Below are positions 21,085 to 40,400 of a stretch of DNA of 64,000 bases, one piece after another. Origin of the DNA: Spongilla lacustris (taxonomy: Eukaryota > Porifera > Demospongiae > Spongillida > Spongillidae); contig OX442425.1 of NCBI GenBank assembly GCA_949361645.1, positions 7,051,818-7,115,817 of the forward strand, read 5' to 3'. The translations under genes and the position numbers were made by a program. Every line of letters starts with the position of its first letter. Positions within the stretch are counted from its first letter, which is position 1. The notes under the pieces are model-generated. The model was not told the origin of the DNA and did no database searches. It saw nothing but the letters and a program-made list of their open reading frames with translations.

Positions 21085-22220
21085 TTGAATTGGTGGACAT
21101 TCAGACCTACGCCCCGAAATTTTGAAATGGCAATTATCTCACCTAGCAACGGTTGTAATGATTTGTACCCGTTGGAATTCGCTGTACAGTTACTGAATGG
21201 AACACGTGGTGACCTTTTAGACGAGGTATTGTTGAAGATGAAACTGTGCTCTACTGAACAAGATGTGTTTAGGCATCAAGAAATGCTACGCTCTGGAGAA
21301 GTGTCGTTCACAAGCGACCTACTTACGCGGAGGTAGGTTTTCAAAACTAGTTAGTCTCCAGCGTGCGAACTTCCAGTTGAGAAACGACTTTTACAGAGGT
21401 ATTTTACATAGATCGAGCTTTCGTTTTATGGTACTTATTTTCTGAGACGCGATTTGTATGCTTCAAAAAGTAACGTGCAAACATTGTCAAGTGTGTGCTG
21501 CGCGCATGTATGGAGCGAGTGTAGGCCTGAATACCGGTCCGGTATAAATCCACTATGCTATGAAAGCAGCAACGTGTTTTGGCCGGCGTACGTTTTCATT
21601 TCTCTTTGTGGGTGGTGGCTGAGCACGGATTGAGTCAGGAGCAATACTTATAAACCCTGACCGTACTGTAGATGGTGTTCAGTGCGTTGAATCGCCGGTG
21701 AATTGATTCAGCACCTTGTTCACCCAGCATGCCAAATCATCTTCTCACCCACTCAACTGTAGCTGTGTCACTGTGCTCCTCTAATAGGTGCGTTTTGGGT
21801 GAGATATTCTCATTGGCCATGGGGAAATTGGTTCTAAAGTAGTTCAGAATGGAAACAATAGCGAAAAATAATCACATAGTTAATTACTCATCCACAGCTA
21901 TGATGTCATGTTGCTATATCCTAACTCTCTCTCCACATTTATTATCTGTCAGTCAGTTACAAAACATTGGTCATGGATGGAGTGGCATGCTCCAAGCCTA
22001 GCAAATGCCCCTTCAAATGTGTGTGCAACCTGCTGAGCATCCATGAGGAGAACAGGATACTGCTGGGCCACATTTTGTATACACCAATCATCATTCAGTA
22101 TGTGCCTCACTTGTTGAAGGTCTTTGTGGTGATGACTCAAAGTTCACCGGCTTTGATGCTTAACTTTGGCCTTGACGCCTTGACCTTTTGTAACCCTTAC
22201 AAGAGTTATTGGCTGGAATG
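21085..22220 (+). other. Unresolved two-exon coding candidate
   Basis: A frame from 21085 (or ATG 21127, reading MAIISPSNGCNDLYPLE) runs to a good donor at 21333 (ggag|gtaggt). An acceptor at about 21956 (cagtcag) leaves a phase-compatible frame reading VMDGVACSKPSKCPFKCVCN and ending KSYWLE before a stop at 22221. The minus strand across 21949-22140 is also open, so the second exon is uncertain. I recognise no family. It may be a small lineage gene or a relic. Confidence 0.25.
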
Positions 22221-22234
22221 ATGGTGAGTTCATG

Positions 22235-23340
22235 TACCGTAGAATCCCTCTCACAACCCCCCCCTCCTCCGCCCCCAACGCGAGAGATTGAAAAAAATGG
22301 GTACTTTTTAAAATCACCGTATTTCAGTAACCAGTTACGCTAGCGCTTACCTTTTTCAAACTTTTGTAGGACTACCATTTCTTTCCTAGAAAAAGTCCCT
22401 GTTTGGCATCGCATTGACAGGAATTACTTTTGACAGGGTCAGATAACTTACCTGGTTCGGGACAGCCGTATCTTTTGAACCGCTCGTATCCAACCGCGGA
22501 AATTCGGTGTACAATAAGTAAAACCATCCTTAAACACAGGTAACGTGTTATTTGCAGCAGTTACCTTACAATATGCGGTGGAAAACATCGTCAAAAAGTG
22601 AGACCCCTTCTGTCAGCCATTTTGAAGTAATGGACATACTCATAGGCCCGAGTCCGATCCATGTCTAGTGCTCATACTAAGTGCAATAGAGTTGGGATCG
22701 ATTTTGCGATGTTCACATGATTTTTCGTGCATGCAGCAATGTTATGATCCATGTCTGACCTTATACATGTGAATGGTGCAGCCAGTACGTCGTCTGACCT
22801 TTGTTACGTAACCAATACAATTTTAATGGCTGTACCCGTTCACATGTATAAGGTCAGACATGGATCATAACAATGCTGCATGCACGAAAATCATATGAAC
22901 TTCGCGAAATCGATTCAAACTCTATTCCACTTAGTATGAGCACTAGACATGGATCGGACTCGGGCCTATGAGTATGTCCATTACTTCAAAATGGCTGACA
23001 GAAGGGGTCTCACTTTTTTGACGATGTTTTCCACCGCAAATTGTAAGGTAATCGCTGCAAATAACACGTTACCTGTGTTTAAGGATGGTTTTACTTATTG
23101 TACACCGAATTTCCGCAGTTGGATACGAGCGGTTCAAAAGATACGGCTGTCCCGAACCAAGTAAGTTATCTGACCCTGTCAAAAGTAATTCCTGTCAATG
23201 CGATGCCAAACAGGGACTTTTTCTAGGAAAGAAATGGTAGTCCTACAAAAGTTTGAAAAAGGTAAGCGCTAGCGTAACTGGTTACTGAAATACGGTGATT
23301 TTAAAAAGTACCCATTTTTTTCAATCTCTCGCGTTGGGGG

Positions 23341-23371
<31 letters not shown>

Positions 23372-23382
23372 ATTCTACGGTA
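22235..23382. mobile_element. 1.15-kb foldback element between the Rab24 copies
   Basis: The ends taccgtagaatc and gattctacggta are exact reverse complements, and the two arms pair over nearly the full length (for example gacagggtcagataactta with its complement near 23160). The unpaired centre is near 22770-22830. TA at each outer edge fits a TA target site. The right arm carries an expanded poly-G run at 23345-23370. There is no transposase, so it is non-autonomous. Confidence 0.85.
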
Positions 23383-23489
23383 ATTATTATTGCTGTACAA
23401 ATTTACTTACTCTTCCCCCCCCCCCCCAAGATTCCTGGAAACATTTCGGCTCTGGGCTTTCAGACAGCATTCTTTGAATTTTGAATTAC

Positions 23490-24045
23490 AGATGGTACGT
23501 ACGTTTACCTGAAGGAGATGGTGTTGCAAACATGTGAGAGGTACGCTCCTGCTGGAAGGTCTGTTTTACATGAGTTGCATTGAAGCAATACATCACTTAG
23601 GAGGGACAAGAAGACGTCAGGAGCTGCATTTATGCTGGCAGCAGTTAAAGGTGAGTTGTCATGGCAACAGGAACGTGTTGTTTGCCGACAATGTCACTCT
23701 GCACAGACAAGACTTTGGCATGGTAGCTCTACTGGTCTGTGCAGAATACAAAGGCAGTTGATGGCAGAAACTGATTGTGTAGCAGCTGGCTGGACACTGG
23801 TTGAAATCGATACTGGTGCAATGTACCCAATATGTGTAAATAATGACTGTAGTGATTCACTTGACATTTGGCAGTATGTTTTGTCACATTTTTTTCTTCG
23901 TACCACCTTTCACCAGCACCTCAAAATACTGGCAAACCTAAATGTGATCATGCAATTAAATTCAGTTATAATTTGCTCCTCACTCACTTCACACTTGTTT
24001 TACGGTATGGGCTTTCCACTTGCAGGGCACAACCAAACTTTTTAA
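23490..24045 (+). other. Coding-like stretch, not identified
   Basis: After attacag at 23491 a frame reads GTYVYLKEMVLQTCERYAPA and, past a stop, KKTSGAAFMLAAVKGELSWQ, then stays open to 24045. Donor-like sites sit at gag|gtacgc (about 23540) and aaag|gtgagt (about 23650). The composition looks protein-like but no domain is recognised and a stop interrupts it. It may be the decayed 3' part of the candidate at 21.1 kb, split by the foldback element. Confidence 0.25.
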
Positions 24046-24059
24046 AATGGTATTAGCTT

Positions 24060-25035
24060 TTTCTGCCTCAAAGCATTTAACACCCTCCCCTTAGCTTACA
24101 TGGTTTGCAGAACGATTATGGGTGGATCTCGATATGATCATCGATACCAAAAGCTAGTTTAAGCTCCTTTTTGTATAATATGGGGTTGTATATGCTTCTT
24201 TTTGACTTATTAGCCACCACCAACCTCCCACCACACACCCTGCAATGTTTTGTAAGATAACTGTTATGGAAGTCCATCGCAAAGCATATATAAAAACCAA
24301 GATGTTGATAATTATTCATAGATTTCAGCCGCGATTTTATATGCCCTAGAAATCGCGTCTCGAGACATGACCCAGCTTAGATTGTTTTACAATGCCCCTA
24401 GATTCTGTATTTTATCGTCACAACTCACCTGGAAGTTCGAGAGCCTCACAAATAGCCCACCAAAAGATGCACTCGTAACGAATTAAGGGGCACGTGATTA
24501 CTAGAAACGTTGCGCCGTATGTTGAAATGCTGTTAACATGTGAGCAGTTGATTTGGGTTTGTGCTTAGACTAATACTATGCTTGGAATTATCAATAGAGA
24601 GGCATAGTGAAACTGGGTTGTAGCGGAAACAGGACATAGCCCGTTAATGAGCTACCAAAATCATTTTTACGTAAATGTGCAATTGTACATCTAAATATCC
24701 GTAAATGTCCGCTGTGAAACACCCGTGCTTATAGTTGCGATCGTCTTAATTAAGATTGCAGATTATTGACTAGTTAATACCTTAGAGGCACTTAACTAGC
24801 TTGATGGATCATGAATTCCGATTTCAGGTCAGCTAGTAAGGCTGGCAAGCAATTAAGTGACTGCAGCTGAGCATATATACATAGAATCATTCGCTGCAGA
24901 ATTAATACAATAATCCCTTTACTCGGAGCGGAGTGATGTCAGATGAGGCGCTAAGTTCACAAAACAACAAAAATAAAAACAATTCTCACGTGCTCTTTAA
25001 GTTAATTAACGCCGCAGTTATGTTAAGTTGTTGCT
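24060..25035. other. Spacer upstream of Rab24-like B
   Basis: No coding region is seen. Several taattaa motifs and a cacgtgatta near 24490 are present. The promoter of Rab24-like B should lie at its right end, but no TATA box is obvious. Confidence 0.3.
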
Positions 25036-25038
25036 TAA

Positions 25039-31968
<6,930 letters not shown>

Positions 31969-32381
31969 TGTTCTGAATGGAAGCGATTGGACCTTTTTAC
32001 AAATAGTTCACATTGTGTTTTGACCTCGTGTGTTGGCCTCACCGCGTTGCCGCACACACCTGATGATTGTATGTCTGTTTTTATTATATCATTGTAGAAG
32101 CTACACTGTATTTACAATATTATATTGCATGTGAACTGTGTATGTGTCTCCTTCAGTGTCTACTTTGTATATATTTGGTGACGTGTTTTGCACGTAAGTG
32201 AATATGCGAGTGTGCTGTGTTTACAATAGTTTTCAAGGACCAAACCTTTGTGGAACTGTTGTGCAATATTGCACTTGTTGTTTAGAGGAGGGGGAGAGAA
32301 CCATTAAATGGCTGTGAAACAAATGATGGAAGGAAAAAGGTGTTCGGGGTATGTAAACATGTAGTGGATGGATGTCCAAAA

Positions 32382-32387
32382 AATAAA
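32382..32387 (+). promoter_or_regulatory. Possible poly(A) signal of Rab24-like B
   Basis: AATAAA about 410 bases after the stop codon. Confidence 0.4.
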
Positions 32388-33284
32388 ATGACAATGCAGT
32401 ATGATTCCTATCAAACTTGTACATGCGTACCGGCAAATGGATTGATTATTAAAATTCGATTCGATTTATAAACTGCAGAATGAAACTAAATTATGAAATT
32501 CTTCTAGTTAACTTTGCACAATGACATGACAAATCACTCTTGAAAATTATATACGTTCAAAGACCACTGCGATAAATGGTGGTTCATAATTAATCTGATA
32601 ATGGATTAATTAGATATTATTAAAGTTAATTAACGAATGACCTTAAATTTTAATAACTCATTGTTGAACTTTTAAACTTGAAATCAATGTGTTAAGCTGA
32701 TATGCATATTCATATCATTTGCATTATTAATATCTATAATCTGTATAATTAATTCGCTTCTTGAACAGCCCTGATAATAAAGTTGAAATGATCCCCCCCC
32801 CCCCCCCCCCCATCCCCCCGTACATAAGATAATATAGCAAGCAAGTAACACAGAACAGTTCCAAGGGGCTCAATCCTACTAAGGATGGTCGATGCTAGGT
32901 CGCGTGTGATGAGGTCTCAACAACCAAAGGGATACAAACCCATCCTAAATCTCCACCATCATTACTGTTGTGCTTCCTTATCTCACCACTTCCGACAAGT
33001 TAAGTGAATTAAGCGGCGAGGTCACTTAGAACTCAAATGCTGTTTATTTGGTAATTACATGCACAAACATGCACTTGTGTTGCACATGTGTTTGCCTATG
33101 CCATGACACATGAAGACCTAATTGAGAGGTGCCACATTTGTGTCCAAAAGAGCATATATACCACATCCTGAACCACTAATACCTACTCCATTACCAGAAT
33201 ACCTCTTTACAAGGTACAGCATTATGGCCAGGGGGTGTGGGTGAGCATGTTATGGGGGCACATTGCACATCTGGACCTAGAAGA

Positions 33285-33420
33285 TGTATCCATTCCAAGC
33301 CATCAGAATCTAAAGTCCGCCAAATGTGACCATATTTTTTTATTAATACTCCTTCTTGACTGTTGAATACTGCTCTTCTCTTGGCAATACCATGGACTTC
33401 ACAGGTCCATTTGATACTTA
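33285..33420 (-). pseudogene. Ty3/gypsy RNase H-like relic (copy 1)
   Basis: The minus strand includes VLPREEQYSTVKKEY followed by stops. The xREExYSTVxKEY pattern is the RNase H start of Ty3/gypsy polymerases. It is the more decayed copy of the relic at 35.5-35.7 kb. Confidence 0.4.
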
Positions 33421-34156
33421 ATGATATTATTTGGTTTCCTTAATTTGTTGAATGGTATGTAATGTATGGAATTAGTATTAAGTTTTGCAAACATGGGCTC
33501 AGTTGTCGTTTTAGTGATGGCCACCACTTCTGCCATGCCATGCTGAATGACATTCTACACAGGGTTTAGTCCTCATCCAATGTTCCTTCTCGGCGAGAGC
33601 CCACCGGTCTTGATTGAGCAGTTGGTAAGCATCCCGATGGAATCACCATGGTATCATGGTTGAATGGCAGATTGTTGGTTTGGGATGCAACCTGTGTAGA
33701 CACTTTTGCCCCTTCCCATCTATCCAGCTGCTCAGAAGTACAGTAGCTAGTTACTTCATCTCCCATGCTTACCATTCCTTCACACCTGTTGCGTTCAAAA
33801 CAACTGAAGTGTGTGGCCCTCGCTCCATGTCTCTCCTATTAGACTTGGGTAGCCGCATTGTGAACACCACTGGAGACTAGATACCTCCTGCACTGCAAAC
33901 GTTTTCTGTTGCCCTCTGACACCCTAGCCTCTCCTCTGAATGGTGCGTAATGAATGCTATGTATTGCAGTATATTGTGCTATTATAAGAGTTTATACCAA
34001 AAAAATTTACAGGCTAAAGTATTTACATCAAGTAAATATCATACAAATAATTATCAACAAAACCTACATGTACATGGACACTTAAATAAAAATATATGTA
34101 TTCAGAAATTTCAATATTAAACTAGTAAACTATGTAACTATGTAAGAGTATTTAAT

Positions 34157-35183
34157 CTATTTCTTCAGCTGTGGCAGTAAGAGTAGTACATCCTTCATAT
34201 CTATACGACTAGCTGGGTCTTCACTGATACATCTCCTTATCAGCACTGCCATTTCTTGCCACAGCAGGGTCTTAAGTCGGGTAGCTTGTTGTTTGTGGTC
34301 TGGGAACTGTCCAGTGGCCATTTCAAGCAGGAGTATGCCATAACTGTACACATCCATCTTTGGAGACTGGAATTTTGGATTGGAGGATTCTGGGGCTGCA
34401 TAGGATGCATTTCCAGGGCCTGTGGTTGTCACCATGGGGACAAAGTTTGCAGATCCATAGTCAGAGACCTTGGCTCTCCAATTGCCTGATCCAATTGGCT
34501 CTAGAAGCACATTTGCACTGCTAACATCTCGATGTATGATAGGGTCAGGCTTCATTAGGTGGAGGTAATTGAGAGCACAGGCCACATCTGTGCCAATAGA
34601 GATCACTTGATCTCGTGAAAGTGTTCGAATGATGCTTCGGAGGTTGGCCTGCATCAGTTCTGTGATGACAACAGGTTTATTTTTCTCCAGTGAGGCTCCA
34701 ATAAATAGCAAAAGGTTGGGATGTCGTACACATGCCGCTATGTTCATCTCCCTGATAAATAGATCAATATTATGTGGAGAGATGATTGCCTCATGGATAA
34801 ATTTAGCAGCAACCTTCACACCACGAAACATGGCTACTCTCACCTCACCCCACCCTCCCACACCAAGAGGCCTTCCTTTTATCACTTGTATTTCCTTGCT
34901 TTGTATTCTCCAAGATGACTTCAAATAATCTGGGTTTTGGGGAATGTCTTGAACAGTTAATTGAGCAAGATGACCTCTCAGTTGTTCTTCAGCCTGTTGC
35001 CTTGACAACCTAAGGTCCAGTTCTGCTCTTGTTGCTCTTTCTTCTGCCCTTTGAGCTTGCTGTTCATACAGTGTATGCCTCCATTTGTTGCCTCATGTCA
35101 TTGTCCTTCTGCTTCAGGTCATGGAGTTGTTTTGTACTTTGTTGCCTCACATGACAAAGTTGCTGGCTCATTAGAATATTTAT
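34157..35183 (-). pseudogene. Duplicated coiled-coil/kinase terminal exon (frameshifted)
   Basis: This is a second copy of the terminal exon at 36.4-37.5 kb. After an intact acceptor (cccatcag) it reads (I)[14 protein letters not shown], then a net 7-base insertion near 35070-35095 breaks the frame. From MSRQQAEEQLRGHLAQL the frame is open to the TAG at 34157-34159 and encodes a complete TKL-type kinase domain: [40 protein letters not shown], and the final Arg. The kinase part is 283 residues from the internal Met. It has lost the three [10 protein letters not shown] repeats of the other copy. It could be an alternative terminal exon, a kinase started at the internal Met, or a pseudogene; I favour pseudogene because of the frameshift, though the kinase core is untouched. 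Confidence 0.7.
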
Positions 35184-35531
35184 CTGATGGGAAATGAGTT
35201 AAAATTTCACCATGGTCAGTCCTAACTAACCAAACACTTAGGTACTACCCACATGTACATTTCAGCTGCAAAAACATTAATGAATCAAATGGTGGTTCGT
35301 AATTTATCTGATAATGGATTAATTAGATATGCTATTAATTATATATTGAGTAAATTATAACTAACGAATGACCTTAAATTTGAATAACTCACTGTTGAAC
35401 TTTAATTAATGTGTTCAGCTGCGTATTTGAATTCATATCATATATCAGTACGACATCCTGAATCACTAATACCTACTCCTATGTTACAGCATTGTGGCCA
35501 GGGGGTGGGGTGAGCATGTTATGGGGGCACG

Positions 35532-35738
35532 TCACGTTGCACATCTGTACCCAGAAGATGTATCCATTCCAAGCCAATTCATAGCAATCTGGATTTCATC
35601 AGAATCTAAAGTCCTAAACCTGGGGATGGAGTTGCTGAAGATGTGTGTAGTAAAAACCACAACTGCCAACCATATGGCCTGATACTCCTTCTTGACTGTT
35701 GAATACCACTCTTCTCTTGGCAATACCACGGACTTCAC
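35532..35738 (-). pseudogene. Ty3/gypsy RNase H-like relic (copy 2)
   Basis: The minus strand reads SVVLPREEWYSTVKKEYQAI, and later PRFRTLDSDEIQIAMNWLGM, in the position of the H-x-L-x-W region of a Ty3/gypsy RNase H. No RT or integrase is attached in frame. It was present before the tandem duplication because both copies carry it. Confidence 0.45.
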
Positions 35739-36387
35739 TGCTCCCTTTTATACTTAATGATATCATATGGTAAAATTTCCTTTTATTTGTTGTATGTGTA
35801 ATGTATGCACTTAGAAAAAGTTATAATCTCTGGTATAATTTATGACATTCTACATATGGCTTTGCCAGAAGCCAAGGCCAATGTTCCTTCTCGGCTAGAG
35901 CCCACTGGACTTGATCAAGCAGATGGTAAGCATCCCGATGGAATCGCCATGGTACCAATCCATGGTTGAATGGCAGATTGTACGTTTGGGATGCAACCTG
36001 TGTAGACACTTTTGCCCCTCCCATATCTATCCATGGCCAGCCGCTCAGAAGTACAGTTACCTCATCTCCCATGCATACCATTCCTTCACACCTTTTGCCT
36101 TTTAAACAACTGAAGTGTGTGGCCCTCGCTCCATGTCTCTCCTATCAGACTTGGGTCGCTGCATTGTGAACACCACTGGTGACTAGATACCCCCTGCAAA
36201 CGTTTTCTGTTGCCCTCCGACACCCTCTTCTCTGAATGGTGCGTAATGAATGTTATGTATTGCAGTATATTGTGCTATTATAAGAGTTTATACATTTAAA
36301 AAAAATTGCACAGGCTAAAGTATTTACATCAAGTAAATATAAATCATACAAATAATTACAAAACCTACATGTACATGAGTATTTAAT

Positions 36388-37485
36388 CTATTTCTTCAGC
36401 TGTGGCAGTAAGAGTAGTACATCCTTCATATCTATACGACTAGCTGGGTCTTCACAGATACATCTCCTTATCAGCACTGCCATTCCTTGCCACAGCAGGG
36501 TCTTAAGTCGGGTAGCTTGTAGTTTGTGGTCTGGGAACTGTCTAGTGGCCATTTCAAGCAGGAGTATGCCATAACTGTACACATCCATCTTTGGAGACTG
36601 GAATTTTGGATTGAAGGATTCTGGGGCTGCATAGGATGCATTTCCAGGTCCTATTGTTGTCACCATGGAGACAAAGTTTGCAGAACCATAGTCAGAGACC
36701 TTGGCTCTCCAATTGCCTGATCCAATTGGCTCTAGAAGCACATTTGCACTGCTAACATCTCGATGTATGATAGGGTCAGGCTTCATTAGGTGGAGGTAAT
36801 TGAGAGCACAGGCCACATCTGTGCCTATAGTGATCACACGATCTCGTGAAAGTGTTCGAATGATGCTTCGGAGGTTGGCCTGCATCAGTTCTGTGATGAT
36901 AACAGGTTTATTTTCCTCCAGTGAGGCTCCAATAAATAGCAGAAGGTTGGGATGTCGTACACATGCCGCTATGTTCATCTCCCTGATAAATAGATCAGTA
37001 TTATGTGGAGAGATGATTGCCTCATGGATAAACTTAGCAGCAACCTTCACACCACGAAACATGGCTACTCTCACCTCACCCCATCCTCCCACACCAAGAG
37101 GCCTTCCTTCTATCACTTGTATTTCTTTGCTTTGTACTCTCCAAGATGATGTCAAATAATCTGGGTTTTGGGGAATGTCTTGAACAGTTAATTGAGCAAG
37201 TTGACCTCTCATTTGTTCTTCAGTCTGTTGCCTTGACAACCTAAGATCCTGTTCTGCTCTTGTTGCTTTTTCTTCTGCCCTTTGAGCTTGCTGTTCATAT
37301 TCCGCCATTTGTTGCCTTATGTCATGGAGTTCTTGTTCCTTCTGCAGCCTCAGGTCATGGAGTTCTTGTTCCTTCTGTTGCCTCAGGTCATGAAGTTCTT
37401 GTTCCTTCTGGTGCTTCAGGTCATGGAGTTGTTTTGTCTTTTGTTGCCTCACATGACAAAGTTGCTGGCTCATGAGGATGATTAT
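36388..37485 (-). CDS. Terminal exon: coiled coil plus TKL-type kinase domain
   Basis: After acceptor tttcccatcag the exon reads IIIL and then 361 residues from MSQQLCHV to the TAG. Numbering from that Met, residues 1-95 are a Gln/Glu-rich coiled coil with three [14 protein letters not shown] repeats (about 22-51). The kinase spans about 115-361: glycine loop GVGGWGEV (127-134), VAAKF with Lys147, probable helix C Glu165, HRDVSSAN with Asp239 and Asn244, DYG in place of DFG (261-263), APE (283-285), Asp297 and Arg346. All catalytic residues are present, so an active kinase is likely. Ser/Thr specificity of the TKL type is inferred from [11 protein letters not shown] and the general look. It could also start its own transcript at the Met. 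Confidence 0.85.
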   Translation of the reverse strand: MIILMSQQLCHVRQQKTKQLHDLKHQKEQELHDLRQQKEQELHDLRLQKEQELHDIRQQMAEYEQQAQRAEEKATRAEQDLRLSRQQTEEQMRGQLAQLTVQDIPQNPDYLTSSWRVQSKEIQVIEGRPLGVGGWGEVRVAMFRGVKVAAKFIHEAIISPHNTDLFIREMNIAACVRHPNLLLFIGASLEENKPVIITELMQANLRSIIRTLSRDRVITIGTDVACALNYLHLMKPDPIIHRDVSSANVLLEPIGSGNWRAKVSDYGSANFVSMVTTIGPGNASYAAPESFNPKFQSPKMDVYSYGILLLEMATRQFPDHKLQATRLKTLLWQGMAVLIRRCICEDPASRIDMKDVLLLLPQLKK

Positions 37486-40400
37486 CTGATGGGAAATGAG
37501 TTAAAAATACACCACCGATCAGTCCTAACTAACGAAACACTTAGGCACTACCCACATGTTAATTTCAGCTGTAACTACATTGATTGCTGACAAATAATAT
37601 TGGGCATTACACCATTGAAAAATTCTCCACTTATCCATCAAAGCATTTTATAACTGCACCTTAATCAATCCTGCCTGTAAGTAACGAAGACTGATTGTGA
37701 GCATTCAACCATGATTACATCATCAATGGTTTGCAAGTTATACAAGTGAAATGGATATCAAACCTGAACCAAATTTTAAAGCTACATGTATAGGTATAGT
37801 ACACATCACTTCGATGTCGTTGCATATACACACTGTAGGACTGTACCCTATCAGTGGTGGATTCAAGTATGGGGAATCCAGTAACACCCTTTTGCGAACT
37901 ACGCCCCTAAGTAGTTAATTTGTTTTCACGTACGTACGTATTGCCGTGATATATACATGTCTATCAATAATTTTCCAATTAGTATTTATTACAATAATTT
38001 AACCATGCAAGTACAAGTTCTGCTTTGCTGAATTCCAGCGATTACTAGGATGCTTTAGAAGAAGTAGGGTTTGAAACTCATCCTTGTTTGTGTAGATTTG
38101 TGTAATAAACGTAACTTAGCGATGCCAATTTCCACCAGGCAAACTATGGCTCATTTACATGTAGTACATGTACTCACTTCCGGTAATTTTCAATGGAGGT
38201 CACGAAGCCTTTCTTTGACTTGAAGTAGCTCTTCCGCGTAACCACGGAGTTATAACAAAGTTTTAAATCTATGTCTCATGTCTTATGAATAGAAAGATGG
38301 GGAAAAGGAGGGCTTATGCTAGCTCTTGCAAAGAATGGCTTTTTTAAAAATCATCACCCCTCGAACTAACAAAAAGTGACATAGTTCCAGACAGAGAAAG
38401 CAAATGTATTTTTTTGGGTGTATTTAGAACTTCACTTCGGATACTTCCAGATATGTTGGCGGCGTTGCTGGTTGTCTGTTCGATTGAAACTATTTTAAAA
38501 GCTACGACCCCCCCCCCCCCCCCCCCCCACAAAGAGGTAGTCTCGTACCCAGATCCACACTCGCAGTAGCGGATGTATTACATCACCGCTACGCGAGAAA
38601 TGGCATAGCGGTGATGTAATACATCCGCTACTGCGAGTGTGGGTCTGAGTACGAGACTACCCCAGAGGCGCGAGTAGATATACAAAACAAAAGGCTACAA
38701 AACTCACGACAACACTTGGTGATGTTAAAGATGATGCGTTTGACTTGTACAGTCCGTTTAAAAACCCGTTCTAATGTGGCAGCTTACCTTAGTAGTATAA
38801 ATACCAAAGGAACTAATAATTCCCCACCACACACATATTTACCCATTTTTGGGATTTCTCCTAATAAAAATGTAGTAAAGAAGCATCCGCCGCCGCAAGC
38901 ACTGTATATAACTTTTACTTGCTTACGACGATGTACGGAGAATTCCTAAAACAATTCAGTGTTTAATGCCGATAACAAGCGGCCCTAAAAATATAACTTG
39001 ATGCGACCTCTTTTATAAAAAAAACATGAATTTAAATCCCATAAGTTATTGACACTACGGAGAGTTGCATGAGTGTGCACTCTGTGCGGTTGCTAAACAT
39101 CTTATTGCCGAGTTATTGGTTGTTCATTGCAATATATGTAGGATTCAAGATGCTGACCCGGTATCATGTTATTTACTTATTCTTATTGCAGTTATTTCGT
39201 ATTAGTACATGTACCCATCTAAAAGTTGAGACAACTCTTATAAAAAATAAGAAGTACTTATATTGGCTAATGTCATGCTGAATGATACTGTTCGTGGTTT
39301 TAAGTAGATTATCTGCCAGAATGTGATGGTAAATGTTACATATAAGTGGCTCAAATAGCAAAGCACGTAACGATAGTACAAATCCGTGATCCTGCAAACC
39401 AGAACATAACGGCATTTATTGGTGTTAATTTCATCCGTTCCCAATCCCCCTACAATGTACTATCTGTGGGAAAAATAGGAATGAGTATATATATTTTTCT
39501 AAGCATGAAACCTCCCCCCCACCACCCCCCCCTCCTTGACCCCCCCTCACCAAATTCCTGAATCCGCCCCTGCCTATGCATTATAATATACACGTGTAAG
39601 TTAAATAATATGCCAGAACATATACAGGGTGTTCAACAACCAACAAATTAACCACAAATAGTTAAATGTTCTAATAATGTGTGTTTAAATCTTGATATAA
39701 AATCAATATCTTGATATTAACAAATACCAAAGTAAAGAAGCATCCGCAAGCACTGTATATAACATTTCCACACATAGAATAGTCGATAGAATAAGTACAA
39801 ATGCGATTCTTTGCACTTGTTTACTACGATATACGGAGAATTCCTAGAATAAAAATGGATTGTTTGATACCGATAACAAGCTGCCCCCAAAATTATGTGT
39901 GACCTCTTATTTAGAAAACATGAATTTTAACCCCATAAGTCAAACTAATTTGTCATAAATTGTATGCACTTAGGTACCATAGTGGGGCACCTACAAAATA
40001 TGTACCTTACAGGTATTACATTTGAATGATGTAATATAAATCCAAGTTTGTTTACTTATTTCCATAACAACAACTGTTTCCCGTACATACATGTACATGT
40101 AAGTTATAACTGAAACTGAATATGAAAATTCATTATCTTTATATGCAGCCTGAAGGGTTCCAATTTACAATGAGAATAGTTAAACAGTCATTTTATCGGT
40201 TTCTTCATGCATTTGAAACACTGAGGGCACATCAGGTGTTGTACAAGCAATCAAATTCACTACTGTCATTCAACAGACGTGTGGATATGTACATGTGTAC
40301 CTGGGTCCTCACTTTACTCTGGGAAGTCTTCAATACTTCAATTATTTCTTTGCGACCTTTCTTCACTGCAATGTCCAGAACTGCATTTCCAATCTGATGG

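Larger units (their letters stand above)
32575..35286 (-). repeat. Segmental duplication, copy 1 (kinase exon plus 3' flank)
   Basis: The block starts aatggtggttcataatt and contains, left to right, an RNase H-like relic, unassigned flank, and the kinase exon. The same order and near-identical sequence recur from 35287. The two copies abut, so this is a direct tandem duplication. Confidence 0.85.
35287..37575 (-). repeat. Segmental duplication, copy 2 (kinase exon plus 3' flank)
   Basis: It starts aatggtggttcgtaatt and repeats the arrangement of the block to its left. This copy contains the intact terminal exon. Confidence 0.85.
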
